Assembly (NCBI GenBank): GCA_021770005.1
Contig: JAETRV010000003.1
Location: 1-64,000 of the forward strand
DNA length: 64,000 bases
Reading direction: 5' to 3'
DNA from: Anaerotruncus sp.
Lineage (GTDB): Bacteria; Bacillota; Clostridia; Oscillospirales; Ruminococcaceae
The first letter of the stretch is position 1. Each line of letters starts with the position of its first letter. Under the pieces are notes generated by a model that saw only the letters and a program-made list of their open reading frames with translations, had not been told where the DNA came from and ran no database searches. Positions 40,538 through 49,255 of this stretch are shown here, one piece after another. Position numbers and translations under genes: made by a program.

Positions 40538-41044
40538 TCAGCCGTCCAGATGATACCGCCTGGCGATCCCCTGGGACACGGCATCGAGGATGCAGCCGGG
40601 CACAAAAGGGCTGATGTCCCCACCGAACCGCGCGATCTGGCGCACCATGCTCGAGGACAGGTACATCATCTCACTGCTCGAGGTGAGGAAAACTGTTTCG
40701 GCGTCCGGCTCCATCTTACGGTTGGTGAGCGCCATCTGGAATTCATAATCAAAATCTGAGACTGCGCGCAGCCCCTTGATAATCGCGGTTGCCGAACGCC
40801 TTTTTACATAGTCTATCAGCAAACCACTGAACTTGTCAACTTCTATCGCGGGAACCCCGTCAAATACGGTGCGGATCATGCCAACCCGTTCCTCCACCGA
40901 AAAGACCGGATGCTTATCGGGATTCTCGCTGACCACGACGATCACCCGGTCAAACAACTTGCAGGCACGCAGGATGATCTCTTGATGCCCTTTGGTGATC
41001 GGGTCGAAGCTACCCGGGCAGATTGCGATTCGTTCCATCCTCAT
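40538..41044 (-). CDS. coaD: Pantetheine-phosphate adenylyltransferase
   Basis: Fourth enzyme of coenzyme A synthesis, converting phosphopantetheine and ATP to dephospho-CoA; 168 residues. Diagnostic motifs are CPGSFDPITKGHQEII (with the TxGH nucleotide site), the SGLLIDY segment and YLSSSMVRQIARFGGD. Its ATG overlaps the rsmD stop as ATGA. The rsmD-coaD pairing is widespread in Firmicutes. The last CoA step, coaE, is at 57793-58599. Confidence 0.96.
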   Translation of the reverse strand: MRMERIAICPGSFDPITKGHQEIILRACKLFDRVIVVVSENPDKHPVFSVEERVGMIRTVFDGVPAIEVDKFSGLLIDYVKRRSATAIIKGLRAVSDFDYEFQMALTNRKMEPDAETVFLTSSSEMMYLSSSMVRQIARFGGDISPFVPGCILDAVSQGIARRYHLDG

Positions 41045-41589
41045 TCATCCTTCGCTGTCTTTTTGTAGGTGGTCACCTTGGCTTTGCCGTAGCGGTAAAC
41101 CTTATAGATCGAAAATTCCCCTGCCTGCTCGGGCAGCTGCTCAGTGCGCTCAGTTTCGCAGACAATGATCCCGTTTTCATTCATCCGCCCGGCAAGCCGC
41201 GGGAGCACCTCATCGATCTTTTTCTGCCCATAGGGCGGGTCGACCAGCGCGATGTCAAACCGCTCGGTACAGCCTGCCAGATAAGCGGCAGCGTCCATGG
41301 CGGCCACCCGGCTATTCTGGGCAAGGCGGGTAGCGTTCAGATTGCGCCGGATGACCTCCTGTGCTTCGCGGGAGCTGTCCACAAACACCGCGAACCGCGC
41401 GCCCCGCGAAAGCGCCTCCACACCAAGCTGCCCGCTGCCCGCAAACAGGTCGAGCACCATCGCCTGCTCGATCTCAAATTGTAGGATGCTGAAGATCGCT
41501 TCCTTGGCCATATCCGAGGTTGGGCGGGTATCGGTGCCTGCGGGCGCTTCCAGACGCATCCCCCGCGCCGAACCGGTAATTACTCTCAT
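41041..41589 (-). CDS. rsmD: 16S rRNA (guanine966-N2)-methyltransferase
   Basis: Class I SAM-dependent methyltransferase of 182 residues acting on assembled 30S subunits. It shows MRVITGSARGMRL at the N-terminus, RPTSDMAKEAIFSIL, the SAM site LDLFAGSGQLGVEALSRGA and the catalytic ALVDPPYG. The start has AGGAG, and the promoter with GATAAT lies about 90 bases upstream. First gene of the rsmD-coaD operon. Confidence 0.95.
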   Translation of the reverse strand: MRVITGSARGMRLEAPAGTDTRPTSDMAKEAIFSILQFEIEQAMVLDLFAGSGQLGVEALSRGARFAVFVDSSREAQEVIRRNLNATRLAQNSRVAAMDAAAYLAGCTERFDIALVDPPYGQKKIDEVLPRLAGRMNENGIIVCETERTEQLPEQAGEFSIYKVYRYGKAKVTTYKKTAKDE

Positions 41590-41675
41590 ACTATTTTTTC
41601 TCCTGTTTTCTATTTCATCTGTCTAAGCGGCAAGTCACCCGAAAAACTGCCGCAGCAGCGACGGGTTTCGACTCT

Positions 41676-41704
41676 ATTATCCCCAAATTACGCGGATTTG
41701 TCAA
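41676..41704 (-). promoter_or_regulatory. Promoter of rsmD-coaD
   Basis: On the minus strand TTGACA (41699-41704), 17 bases, GATAAT (41676-41681). The -35 box overlaps the uvrC stop codon. Confidence 0.75.
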
Positions 41705-43542
41705 TCTTCCGCATGCAGGAACTGATGCAGCCGCTCCGCCGCCGGGCGGGACATTCCCTTGACCTTCGCCAGCTCATCAACCGAAGCCGCCCGAATCGCC
41801 TTGACTGTCTTGAACTGTTTATAGATTTCTGCGGCGCGTTTATCGCCGATCCCCTCGCATTGGGTGAGGGAGAGGGCGAACGCGCTCTTCTGGTGTTTCG
41901 AGCGGGAGTACTGGATCGAAAACCGGTGCACCTCCTCCTGGATCGACGAGACAAGGGTGAACGCGCTTCGATGGGAGGCGATTGCGATTTCCCCGCCGCT
42001 CTCGGCAATCGCGCGGGTGCGATGCTTGTCGTCCTTGACCATGCCAAACACCGGCACCGAAATCCCCATCCCCGCCAGCATCGGCACGATGGTCCCAACG
42101 TGCCCCTTGCCGCCGTCGAGTAGGATCAGGTCGGGCAGACGGTCGAACGCCTCGTCCTGTTTTTCCGGATCGAGATACCGCTCAAACCGGCGGTGAAGCA
42201 CCTCGCTCATGCTTGCATAGTCGTCGGTACCCGCCACCGTCTTGATGTTAAATTTCCGGTAACATTTCCGCAGTGGATGCCCATTTTCAAACACGACCAT
42301 CCCCGCGACCACCGTATCCGATCCAATATTGGAAATATCATAGGACTCGATATAGGCGGGCGGCTTTTCCAGGCCGAGCAGGCGCGCCAGTTCATCGAGC
42401 GCGGCAACCTCCCGCCCGGTGCGCTGCCCGCGCTGGGAGAGTTTTTCCGCCGCATTCTTCTTGGCCATCTCGATCAGCTTGAGCTGTTCCCCGCGCTGGG
42501 GAATCCGGATTTCGACCTTGTGGCCCGCCTGCTCGCTCAGCAGTTGGGCCGCGATCTCCACATCCTCTACCGGCCCGTCGAGCTGGATTTTCCGGGGAAG
42601 GTCCTGGCGGTTGGCGGTGGTGTAGTACCGCAACAAGAATTCCTGCCGCGCTTCGTCCAGGTCGTCCACCGCGCCGAGCAGGAAATCCTGCTTGTCCACC
42701 AGACGCTCGGTGCGGAATTTCATCACCACCGCACAGGTCTCCGTATCGGTCCGCTGGAGGGCAATCACATCCTGGTTTGCAACACTGGTAAAGACCACCT
42801 TCTGCGATTCGCTGATCTTCCCAATCGCGCGGATCCGGTCCCGGAGCTGCGCCGCCTTCTCGAACTGCATGTTCTCGGCGTATTCGTCCATCTGCCGGGT
42901 CATCAGCTCGATGCTCTGCGAGCTGCCGCCTTTGATATATTCGAGCGCCTGTGCCAGAATCTCGTTGTATTCCTCGAGCGAAACCCTGCCCCGGCAGACC
43001 CCCATGCACCGTTTGATGTGGAAATTCAGGCAGGGACGCCCCTTCCCAAACTCCTGCGGAAACCGCTTTGAGCAGGTGGGCAGCCGGAACACCCGGTTTG
43101 CCTCATCGATCGTCTCCCTGACCACGTAGGCCGAGAGATACGGCCCGATATATTCCGCGCCGTCCTCTTCCCGCTGGAAGGTCTGGCGGATTCGGCTGTA
43201 TTCTTTCGGGAAAATCTTAATATAGGAATAGCCCTTGTCGTCCTTGAGCAGGATGTTATATTTGGGGGTATGCAGCTTAATCATGCTGCACTCAAGCACC
43301 AGCGCCTCAAATTCGCTGTCGGTCACGATATAATCGAAGTCAAACACCTGCGAGACCATCCGATACACCTTGGGCAGATGTTTCTCCACCGAACGGAAAT
43401 AACTGCTCACCCGGTTCTTGAGCGCCTTTGCCTTGCCGATATAGATGATGTCGCCCGCCTTGTTCTTCATGATATAGACCCCCGGCAGAAGCGGCAGCCC
43501 ATGCGCTTTGTCCGAAAGGTACGGAAGCCTTGGGTTGTCCAT
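41701..43542 (-). CDS. uvrC: Excinuclease ABC subunit C
   Basis: Nucleotide-excision repair endonuclease of 613 residues. The GIY-YIG nuclease domain has LPGVYIMKNKAGDIIYIGKA. Cys residues of the central cluster are at CSKRFP and CIKRCMG-like positions. The UVR motif lies in MTRQMDEYAENMQFEKAAQLR. The RNase H-like domain contains YDISNIG and LILLDGGKGH, and a helix-hairpin-helix pair ends the protein. The ATG at 43542 (MDNPRLPYL) has a purine-rich RBS; the longer frame adds 23 unsupported residues. It lies 92 bases downstream of the HPr gene. Confidence 0.96.
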   Translation of the reverse strand: MDNPRLPYLSDKAHGLPLLPGVYIMKNKAGDIIYIGKAKALKNRVSSYFRSVEKHLPKVYRMVSQVFDFDYIVTDSEFEALVLECSMIKLHTPKYNILLKDDKGYSYIKIFPKEYSRIRQTFQREEDGAEYIGPYLSAYVVRETIDEANRVFRLPTCSKRFPQEFGKGRPCLNFHIKRCMGVCRGRVSLEEYNEILAQALEYIKGGSSQSIELMTRQMDEYAENMQFEKAAQLRDRIRAIGKISESQKVVFTSVANQDVIALQRTDTETCAVVMKFRTERLVDKQDFLLGAVDDLDEARQEFLLRYYTTANRQDLPRKIQLDGPVEDVEIAAQLLSEQAGHKVEIRIPQRGEQLKLIEMAKKNAAEKLSQRGQRTGREVAALDELARLLGLEKPPAYIESYDISNIGSDTVVAGMVVFENGHPLRKCYRKFNIKTVAGTDDYASMSEVLHRRFERYLDPEKQDEAFDRLPDLILLDGGKGHVGTIVPMLAGMGISVPVFGMVKDDKHRTRAIAESGGEIAIASHRSAFTLVSSIQEEVHRFSIQYSRSKHQKSAFALSLTQCEGIGDKRAAEIYKQFKTVKAIRAASVDELAKVKGMSRPAAERLHQFLHAED

Positions 43543-43634
43543 CCAATCCCCCTTTTCCAACTTTCCCGATGGTTTACAAAAAATGCACCGTCCTACACAG
43601 GAACGGTGCAATTTTCACACATCAAAACCCGAAC

Positions 43635-43898
43635 TTACTCTGCAAAGCCCGATTCCACGAGCTTGACCAGCCCGTCTACCGCAAGCTGCTCATCCGAGCC
43701 GTCTGCAATGATCCGGATGGTAGTGCCGCCCACGATCCCGAGCGAAAGCACACCGAGCAGGCTCTTGGCATTGACACGGCGCTCCTCCTTCTCGACCCAG
43801 ATCGAGGATTTGTACTCATTCGCTTTCTGAATGAAGAAGGTCGCAGGGCGTGCATGAAGGCCAACCTGGTTCTGGACAGAAACTTCTTTTACAAACAT
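43635..43898 (-). CDS. ptsH: HPr family phosphocarrier protein
   Basis: Protein of 87 residues. His15 in NQVGLHARPAT is the PTS phosphorylation site, and Ser46 in NAKSLLGVLSLG is the regulatory site for HPr kinase in Firmicutes. Both being present argues for a true HPr rather than Crh, which lacks the His. A strong promoter lies 55 bases upstream. No PTS transport gene is nearby, and uvrC follows on the same strand. Confidence 0.92.
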   Translation of the reverse strand: MFVKEVSVQNQVGLHARPATFFIQKANEYKSSIWVEKEERRVNAKSLLGVLSLGIVGGTTIRIIADGSDEQLAVDGLVKLVESGFAE

Positions 43899-43953
43899 AG
43901 CAATACTCTCCCTGTTCTAAAAAATGTACTGGTATCTTTTGCGACTTGTTTTT

Positions 43954-43982
43954 ATTATAAGCGGAACTTTCCAAAGCGTCAA
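43954..43982 (-). promoter_or_regulatory. Promoter of the HPr gene
   Basis: On the minus strand TTGACG (43977-43982), 17 bases, TATAAT (43954-43959). Confidence 0.8.
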
Positions 43983-44140
43983 TCCAAATCGGGTTCGATT
44001 ACAAATTTTTCGGGATTTTTCTGCTTGTTCTCCAATTCCTTTGAGATACTAAAGCGAACTGATTGTGCAAGTTTACCACAAAGTTTTCAACAATTACGAC
44101 AAGATACCCTGTGAGCAGGTCACATTTTGTCTAACTCAGG

Positions 44141-44857
44141 TCATAAAATTACACAAGAACAGAGCATCTGCCAAGCCACCGGAACCACCAAAGCGGGGAG
44201 CAGATTGGCGGTTCGGATGGTGGTAAACTCGAGGAAGTTGATCCCGATGCATAGAACAATCGCGTAGCCGACCATGCAGATGCCGCTCAAAAGTGCATCC
44301 GAGACAAACGGGGAAAGGAACCCTGCAAACAGAGTGATCCCCCCTTGGTAAACCGCAACCGGGATTGCGGAAAAGAGCACGCCAAAACCGAGCGTCGAGG
44401 CGAGGATGATCGAACAGACAAAATCGAGTGCACTTTTGATATATAGGATGCTGCTGTCGCCAGTCAGGCCGTCGTTGAGCGCGCCGATAATCGCCATTGC
44501 ACCGATACAGTAGATCAGGGAACCATTGATAAAGCCCTTTGCAAACCCCTCTTTCCCAAACCGTTCCTCGATCCGTTTGCCTGCCCGGGTGAGCCGGTCG
44601 TCGATCTCCCATAGCTCCCCCAGAACGCCGCCGATCACCAAGCTGGCGATCAGCAGGAGGGAACCGTCCGACGAGAGGGCTCCATCCGCCCCGACCGTGA
44701 CCATCGAGGTCACCACCCCGTTGAACCCGATGATGAGCACCGAAAGCCCCAGCAGCTTCATAGCGGTGCTCTCGACCCGTTCGGGCAGTCCGCGCCGGAT
44801 CAACAGCCCGATCAAACCGCCGGCTACGACTGCCACCGCATTGACCAATGTCCCCAT
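44141..44857 (-). CDS. DUF554 family membrane protein (YqgA/YdfK-like)
   Basis: Membrane protein of 238 residues with about seven hydrophobic segments. It opens with MGTLVNAVAVVAGGLIGLLI and carries FINGSLIYCIGAMAIIGALNDGL, typical of DUF554. No transport substrate is established. It starts at the base immediately before the trmD stop is completed, so it is probably co-transcribed with rimM and trmD. Confidence 0.88.
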   Translation of the reverse strand: MGTLVNAVAVVAGGLIGLLIRRGLPERVESTAMKLLGLSVLIIGFNGVVTSMVTVGADGALSSDGSLLLIASLVIGGVLGELWEIDDRLTRAGKRIEERFGKEGFAKGFINGSLIYCIGAMAIIGALNDGLTGDSSILYIKSALDFVCSIILASTLGFGVLFSAIPVAVYQGGITLFAGFLSPFVSDALLSGICMVGYAIVLCIGINFLEFTTIRTANLLPALVVPVAWQMLCSCVIL

Positions 44858-45601
44858 TCAGGGTTCCTCCTTCCAGCCGAGCGTCCGCAGATACCACCGG
44901 TCCTTCTCGGTGAGCGGGGCGGTTTTCAGCATCTCCGGACGCTTTTCCCAGGTGTTTTTCAGCGACATCTCCCGCCGCCAGCGGGCGATTGCCGCATGGT
45001 TGCCGTTGGTGATGATTTCCGGAACCGCCCTGCCATGCCAGACTGCGGGTTTGGTATACTGGGGGTACTCGAGCAACCCGTTGAAGTGGCTCTCCTCGGT
45101 AAAACAGCTCTCATCCGCCAGAACCCCAGGACAGAGACGGCTCACGCAGTCGATCAGCACAAGCGCGCCCAGCTCCCCGCCGGTCAGCACATAGTCACCG
45201 ATCGAAATCTCTTCATCCACGATCTCGTCGAGCACCCGCTGGTCTACCCCTTCGTAATGCCCGCACATCACATAAAGGTGTTCGACTTTGGATAGCTCGA
45301 GTGCGCGCTGCTGGGTCAGCGTCCGGCCCTGCGGGGACATATAGATGACATGCGGCTTGCTCCCGCGCGCCTCGCATACCGCCTCCCAGGTACGGAACAT
45401 CGGGTCCGCCTGCATCAGCATCCCCTTGCCAGGGCCATAAGGGGTGTCATCCACATTGTTATGCTTGTCCACCGTATAATCCCGGATCTGCCAGCAGCGG
45501 ATGTCCAGATGGCCCGCTTTGCGCGCACGTCCGACAATGCTGGTCCCCAGCACCGACTCGCACATCTCCGGAAAGAGGGTCGCAAGGTCAATCTTCATCA
45601 T
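44858..45601 (-). CDS. trmD: tRNA (guanine37-N1)-methyltransferase
   Basis: SPOUT-class methyltransferase of 247 residues that makes m1G37 and prevents frameshifting. KIDLATLFPEM at the N-terminus, DDTPYGPGKGMLMQ, the knot motif HYEGVDQRVLDEIVDEEISIGDYV (positions 115-138) and RWRREMSLKNT near the end are all typical. The ATG at 45601 has GGAGGGG about seven bases upstream. It overlaps rimM by 14 bases. Confidence 0.96.
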   Translation of the reverse strand: MMKIDLATLFPEMCESVLGTSIVGRARKAGHLDIRCWQIRDYTVDKHNNVDDTPYGPGKGMLMQADPMFRTWEAVCEARGSKPHVIYMSPQGRTLTQQRALELSKVEHLYVMCGHYEGVDQRVLDEIVDEEISIGDYVLTGGELGALVLIDCVSRLCPGVLADESCFTEESHFNGLLEYPQYTKPAVWHGRAVPEIITNGNHAAIARWRREMSLKNTWEKRPEMLKTAPLTEKDRWYLRTLGWKEEP

Positions 45602-46103
45602 CAAATAACCCCTCCAACGGCCGAATGGTCACAACTCCTGCGTCCAGATCGCGTGAAAGCACCACATCCGGGATCGCGGGGACCAGCCGCTCGGTCCCCG
45701 CCTCATCTTTCAGATAGTAGACGTCATTCGCCCCGGTGGGGCACACGTCGTAGATTTTCCCGTAATCGCGCCCGGTGTCCGCATCGAGTACAGTGCAGCC
45801 AATCAAATCCTGCACAAAGTATTCCCCATCCTCCATCGGGACGTCCGCCCGGTCGAGGTAGAGCACCTTGCCGCGCAGTGTAACCGCCTCTTCGACCGTC
45901 TCGGTCCCCTTGAATTTGAATACCACCACATTTTTTTGCACACGGGAACGCTCGACCACGAGGGGAGACCTACCGCTATCGAGATAAAGGGTATCGAACC
46001 CGAGCAAGAAATCGGGGGAATCGCACCAGGGCTGTACCCGGACTTCTCCTTTGATTCCCTGGGTTGTCACAATCTTGCCACATTCCAAAAACTGCTTGCG
46101 CAA
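45588..46103 (-). CDS. rimM: 16S rRNA processing protein RimM
   Basis: Ribosome maturation factor of 171 residues that assists 30S assembly near S19. The N-terminal RimM barrel has ECGKIVTTQGIKGEVRVQPW. The PRC-barrel half has YFVQDLIGCTVLDADTGRDYG and LVPAIPDVVLSRDLDAGVV. I place the start at TTG (46103), seven bases behind AAAGGAGG, because the eight preceding residues would overlap the RBS. It is separated from khpA by 729 non-coding bases, which is unusual since these genes usually adjoin. Confidence 0.93.
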   Translation of the reverse strand: MRKQFLECGKIVTTQGIKGEVRVQPWCDSPDFLLGFDTLYLDSGRSPLVVERSRVQKNVVVFKFKGTETVEEAVTLRGKVLYLDRADVPMEDGEYFVQDLIGCTVLDADTGRDYGKIYDVCPTGANDVYYLKDEAGTERLVPAIPDVVLSRDLDAGVVTIRPLEGLFDDED

Positions 46104-46397
46104 TCTGCCGCCTCCTTTCCAGCCCAATAAGAGCCTGATTCATACTAGGGGCTGTTCAAAATCAAAAGCTTTACTCAATTTTTCTCGAAAAATTGCGGGG
46201 TCAGGACAGCAGGACGTTTGGCCCCAGACCAAACGTCCGGGCGCAGAGCGCCCTCCTCGGGGCTTCTCGGGCTTTCAGCCCGAAGCGCGCTTCGCGCGAC
46301 GCCCCTTGCGGGCTGTCTTACGGGTTAGGGGTCGGCGACCCCTCCCCGTAGGCCCCACCCCGACAAACTCTGCTCGTTTTTTAATTACTCTTTATTG

Positions 46398-46451
46398 AAA
46401 AGTTTCGTCCACCTTTTCAAAGGTGGCGGGGTCGAGGGGCAGAGCCCCCGC
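46398..46451 (+). repeat. 54-base two-hairpin repeat, copy 2
   Basis: Identical over all 54 bases to 27987-28040, 18.4 kb away in the same orientation. Confidence 0.85.
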
Positions 46452-46751
46452 CGCGTCCCGCGGGACGCGGAACCCCCACTTGGGCGCCGGGCACCCGCCT
46501 GAGAAGCACATTTCTATTTTTGTCCGGACATGCGCCGGACAAAAATACCTTGAAGCGCCCAACCGCTTACAAGCGGTTGGGCAAGAGGAAGGGTGGTACT
46601 GGCGGGGAAACACGAGAACGAGCCAAATTCATGAGGCGAAGAGAGTGCGGCCCGCAGGCCGCCTTTCGGAGCGCAACCGCCGAAGGCGGCTCTTAGCGCG
46701 GAGATTCGTGGTTCCCTGTCCAGCAGCTTGTTGATGCAATCAACAAGCTAG

Positions 46752-46786
46752 GCAGGGGGCTTTTTGCAAGAGAAAAAGCCCCCTGC
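46752..46786 (-). terminator. Terminator-like hairpin after khpA
   Basis: GCAGGGGGCTTTTT / AAAAAGCCCCCTGC with loop GCAAGAG, about 45 bases beyond the khpA stop on the minus strand. It may end most SRP-operon transcripts before rimM is reached from elsewhere. Confidence 0.65.
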
Positions 46787-46832
46787 AAAAGATGCCAAAT
46801 GAAAAAAGAGGAGCAGTCTGCTCCCCCTCTTT

Positions 46833-47066
46833 TCAGTCGATTTCGACGGCAACCTTCGTCTCGGTTTTATTGGCTGCCGCCCTGACAACGGTACGGATCG
46901 CCTTCGCAATCCTTCCCTGCTTGCCGATGACACGGCCCATATCATCGGGGGCAACGTGGAGATGGTAAACCACCACTCCCTCGTCGTCCGGCGGATCAAC
47001 AGAGACGTTGACCGCGTCTTTGTCCTCGACAAGGCCGCGCGCAATCGTAACGATCAGCTTATCCAA
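46833..47066 (-). CDS. khpA: KH-domain RNA-binding protein KhpA
   Basis: RNA-binding protein of 77 residues, the complete length of KhpA. The single KH domain carries DMGRVIGKQGRIAKAIRTVV with the GxxG loop (GKQG). It works with KhpB/Jag in related bacteria in control of division and envelope mRNAs. It lies 23 bases after rpsP, its usual partner. Confidence 0.93.
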   Translation of the reverse strand: MDKLIVTIARGLVEDKDAVNVSVDPPDDEGVVVYHLHVAPDDMGRVIGKQGRIAKAIRTVVRAAANKTETKVAVEID

Positions 47067-47089
47067 AACGACTTACCTCCACCCGCAGA

Positions 47090-47332
47090 TTAGAGCACGC
47101 CTTCGATTTTCAGCAGCGCCTTTACGGTATCGGTCGGCTGGGCGCCATTGGAAAGCCACTTTTTCGCTTTTTCGGCATCGATCTTGATGACCGACGGGTC
47201 CTTGGTCGGGTCATAATACCCAACCTCCTCGATGAATCTGCCGTCTCTGGGGTAACGGGAATCCGCTACAACGATCCGATAGAACGGCGCTTTTTTCGCA
47301 CCCATTCTTCTGAGTCTGATTTTAACAGCCAT
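47090..47332 (-). CDS. rpsP: 30S ribosomal protein S16
   Basis: Ribosomal protein of 80 residues. [20 protein letters not shown] and [20 protein letters not shown] are diagnostic. The ATG at 47332 lies behind AGGAGGTGA; an upstream in-frame codon inside the RBS is rejected. Between ffh and khpA, the usual order. Confidence 0.97.
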   Translation of the reverse strand: MAVKIRLRRMGAKKAPFYRIVVADSRYPRDGRFIEEVGYYDPTKDPSVIKIDAEKAKKWLSNGAQPTDTVKALLKIEGVL

Positions 47333-47450
47333 GTATGTCACCTCCTAATGATTTTGTTTCGTCTTATCAGGCCCTGTCTGAAACCGGAGAAACCACCGGA
47401 TATCCAAACAGCCCCTGCTCCTGTCAACCGGTCAACCGGATGAAAGCTGC

Positions 47451-48827
47451 TTAAAAGGGCATCCCGCCCGGCGGCATCCCCATACCGCCCATCCCCGCAA
47501 AGGGATTGCGGCGGCGTTTGCCACCTTTTTTAGAACCGCCCGCCACGCTCCGGAACAGCTTTTGCATCTGCTCGTTCTGTTTGAGCACCCGGTTCACGTC
47601 CGAAACCTCGGTCCCGCTGCCCGCCGCGATCCGGCGTTTGCGGGAAGGGTTCATCAGGGCGGGCTTTTCCCGTTCTGCCGGGGTCATCGAAAGGATGATC
47701 GCTTCCACCTTTTTCAGTTCGCGCTCGCCCTGTTCAGCGTCCTCGTCCTTTAATTTCCCGGCAACTCCCGGGATCATATTCATCACGCTCGAGAGCGGCC
47801 CCATCTTTTTGAGCTGCTGCATCTGTTCGAGCATGTCATTGAAATCAAAGGTATTGGCTTTCATCTTCTGGGCCATCTCGAGCGCCTTTTTCTGGTCGAA
47901 ATCGCTCTGCGCCTTTTCGATCAGGGTCAGCACATCGCCCATCCCCAAAATACGGGAAGCCATGCGGTCGGGGTAAAACGGTTCCAGTTCTTCGAGCTTT
48001 TCCCCGGTACCCACAAACTTGATCGGTCTGCCGGTGACCGCGCGCACCGAAAGCGCCGCGCCGCCCCGGGTATCGCCGTCGAGCTTGGTGAGGATCACCC
48101 CGTCGATCCCCAACGTTTCGTTGAATTTCTCCGCCACATTGACCGCGTCCTGGCCGACCATCGAGTCGATCACCAGCAGGATTTCATGCGGCTGGACGGT
48201 GGATTTGATCGTTTGCAGCTCGCCCATCAACGCTTCGTCGATGTGCAGGCGTCCGGCGGTGTCGAGGATCACAAGATCATTGCCATGGTCTTTGGCGTGC
48301 ACTACCGCCCGCCGCGCAATCTCAACCGGGTCCCCCTGCCCCATCTCAAACACTGGGACGCCAGCCCGTTCCCCGACCACCTTGAGCTGGTCAATCGCCG
48401 CCGGACGGTAAACGTCACAAGCAACAAGCAACGGGCGTTTGCCCTGCCCCTTGAAGTGGAGCGCGAGTTTGGCCGAATGGGTGGTCTTACCGGAACCCTG
48501 CAAACCGCACATCATCACAATCGTGGGCGGCTTGCTCTGGAAATTCAGACGGGCGTTGCTCTCCCCCATCAGGGTGGTCAGCTCGTCGTTGACGATCTTA
48601 ATGACCATCTGCGCCGGGGTCAAGCTCTCGAGCACCTCATCACCGACCGCTTTGGCAGTCACGTTTGCGACGAATTCTTTGGTCACCTTATAGTTGACGT
48701 CCGCTTCGAGCAGCGCAAGCCGCACTTCCCGCATCGCTTCCTTGATGTCGCTCTCTTTTAGTTTCCCTTTGTTCCGCATCCGCTTGAATACGGCGGAAAG
48801 TTTGTCAGAAAGCCCTTCAAACGCCAC
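47451..48827 (-). CDS. ffh: Signal recognition particle GTPase Ffh
   Basis: SRP54 protein of 458 residues that binds signal sequences and SRP RNA. The N domain starts MAFEGLSDKLSAVFKRMR. The G domain has GLQGSGKTTHSAKLA, DTAGRLHID and TKLDGDTRGGAALS. The Met-rich M domain has SVMNMIPG and SRKRRIAAGSG, and the tail is GGMGMPPGGMPF. It follows ylxM in the standard arrangement. No SRP RNA gene is seen in this window. Confidence 0.97.
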   Translation of the reverse strand: MAFEGLSDKLSAVFKRMRNKGKLKESDIKEAMREVRLALLEADVNYKVTKEFVANVTAKAVGDEVLESLTPAQMVIKIVNDELTTLMGESNARLNFQSKPPTIVMMCGLQGSGKTTHSAKLALHFKGQGKRPLLVACDVYRPAAIDQLKVVGERAGVPVFEMGQGDPVEIARRAVVHAKDHGNDLVILDTAGRLHIDEALMGELQTIKSTVQPHEILLVIDSMVGQDAVNVAEKFNETLGIDGVILTKLDGDTRGGAALSVRAVTGRPIKFVGTGEKLEELEPFYPDRMASRILGMGDVLTLIEKAQSDFDQKKALEMAQKMKANTFDFNDMLEQMQQLKKMGPLSSVMNMIPGVAGKLKDEDAEQGERELKKVEAIILSMTPAEREKPALMNPSRKRRIAAGSGTEVSDVNRVLKQNEQMQKLFRSVAGGSKKGGKRRRNPFAGMGGMGMPPGGMPF

Positions 48828-48875
48828 AAAGCCTGCCCCTTTCGTTGTTGAGTACCGCCCACCTGTTGGTGCATT

Positions 48876-49238
48876 CTATTCGTTGATGGTGTTCGCAATC
48901 TGGATGATCTCGGCGCTCCGCTCGCTGATCTCCTTTGAAATTCCGTAACGGCTGTTATATTCGCTGATCTGTTTCGCATCGCGTATGATCTTATCCAGCC
49001 CATCCTGTATCTGACGGAATTTCCGCGCCAACCCGAGACGTTCCTCAAGATCAAGCAGCACGCCCTCCGCGCGTTTGATCGAATCCCGTACCCCCTGCCG
49101 CGTGATACCGCTATGCGCAGCGATTTCTGAGAGGGAGAGGTCCTCGTTGTAGTAAAGCTCGACCACATCACGCTGTTTTTCGGTCAACATCTCTCCGTAA
49201 AAGTCGAGAAGCAGGGAGATTTCCAGATTTTTCGCCAC
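48876..49238 (-). CDS. ylxM: YlxM/p13-like sigma-factor-type helix-turn-helix protein
   Basis: Protein of 120 residues (UPF0122), a sigma-70 region 4-like helix-turn-helix with LTEKQRDVVELYYNEDLSLS and ITRQGVRDSIKRAE. It is thought to act with Ffh. The GTG start at 49238 lies behind GGAGGGG; the longer frame would run into the leader hairpin and promoter region. It is the first gene of the SRP operon and ends 48 bases before ffh. Confidence 0.93.
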   Translation of the reverse strand: MAKNLEISLLLDFYGEMLTEKQRDVVELYYNEDLSLSEIAAHSGITRQGVRDSIKRAEGVLLDLEERLGLARKFRQIQDGLDKIIRDAKQISEYNSRYGISKEISERSAEIIQIANTINE

Positions 49239-49255
49239 AGCGTTCCCCTCCAAAT

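Larger units (their letters stand above)
46104..46832. other. 729-base array of hairpins and dispersed repeats between rimM and khpA
   Basis: No credible gene. In order: a reversed member of the 73-base repeat family (about 46150-46205), hairpin GGACGTTTGG/CCAAACGTCC (46212-46238), a CGGGCTTTCAGCCCG block (about 46268-46283) and AGGGGTCGGCGACCCCT (about 46326). Next come the 54-base repeat (46398-46451), a perfect 20-base palindrome (46451-46470) and ATTTTTGTCCGG/CCGGACAAAAAT (46516-46546). Last come GCCCAACCGCTT/AAGCGGTTGGGC (46557-46582), AGCTTGTTGA/TCAACAAGCT (46725-46749) and the hairpin at 46752. Confidence 0.7.

Noticed and set aside
44040..44110. DnaA-box-like TTTACCACA and AT-rich sequence suggesting an origin
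   Set aside because: A single poor match, with no cluster of boxes and no dnaA or dnaN nearby.
43899..44140. Small gene between the HPr and DUF554 genes
   Set aside because: Only the HPr promoter is convincing. The rest is AT-rich with no start plus RBS.
46392..46734. Short open frames in both directions in the khpA-rimM gap
   Set aside because: They read through hairpins and repeats, lack RBS, and give low-complexity residues.
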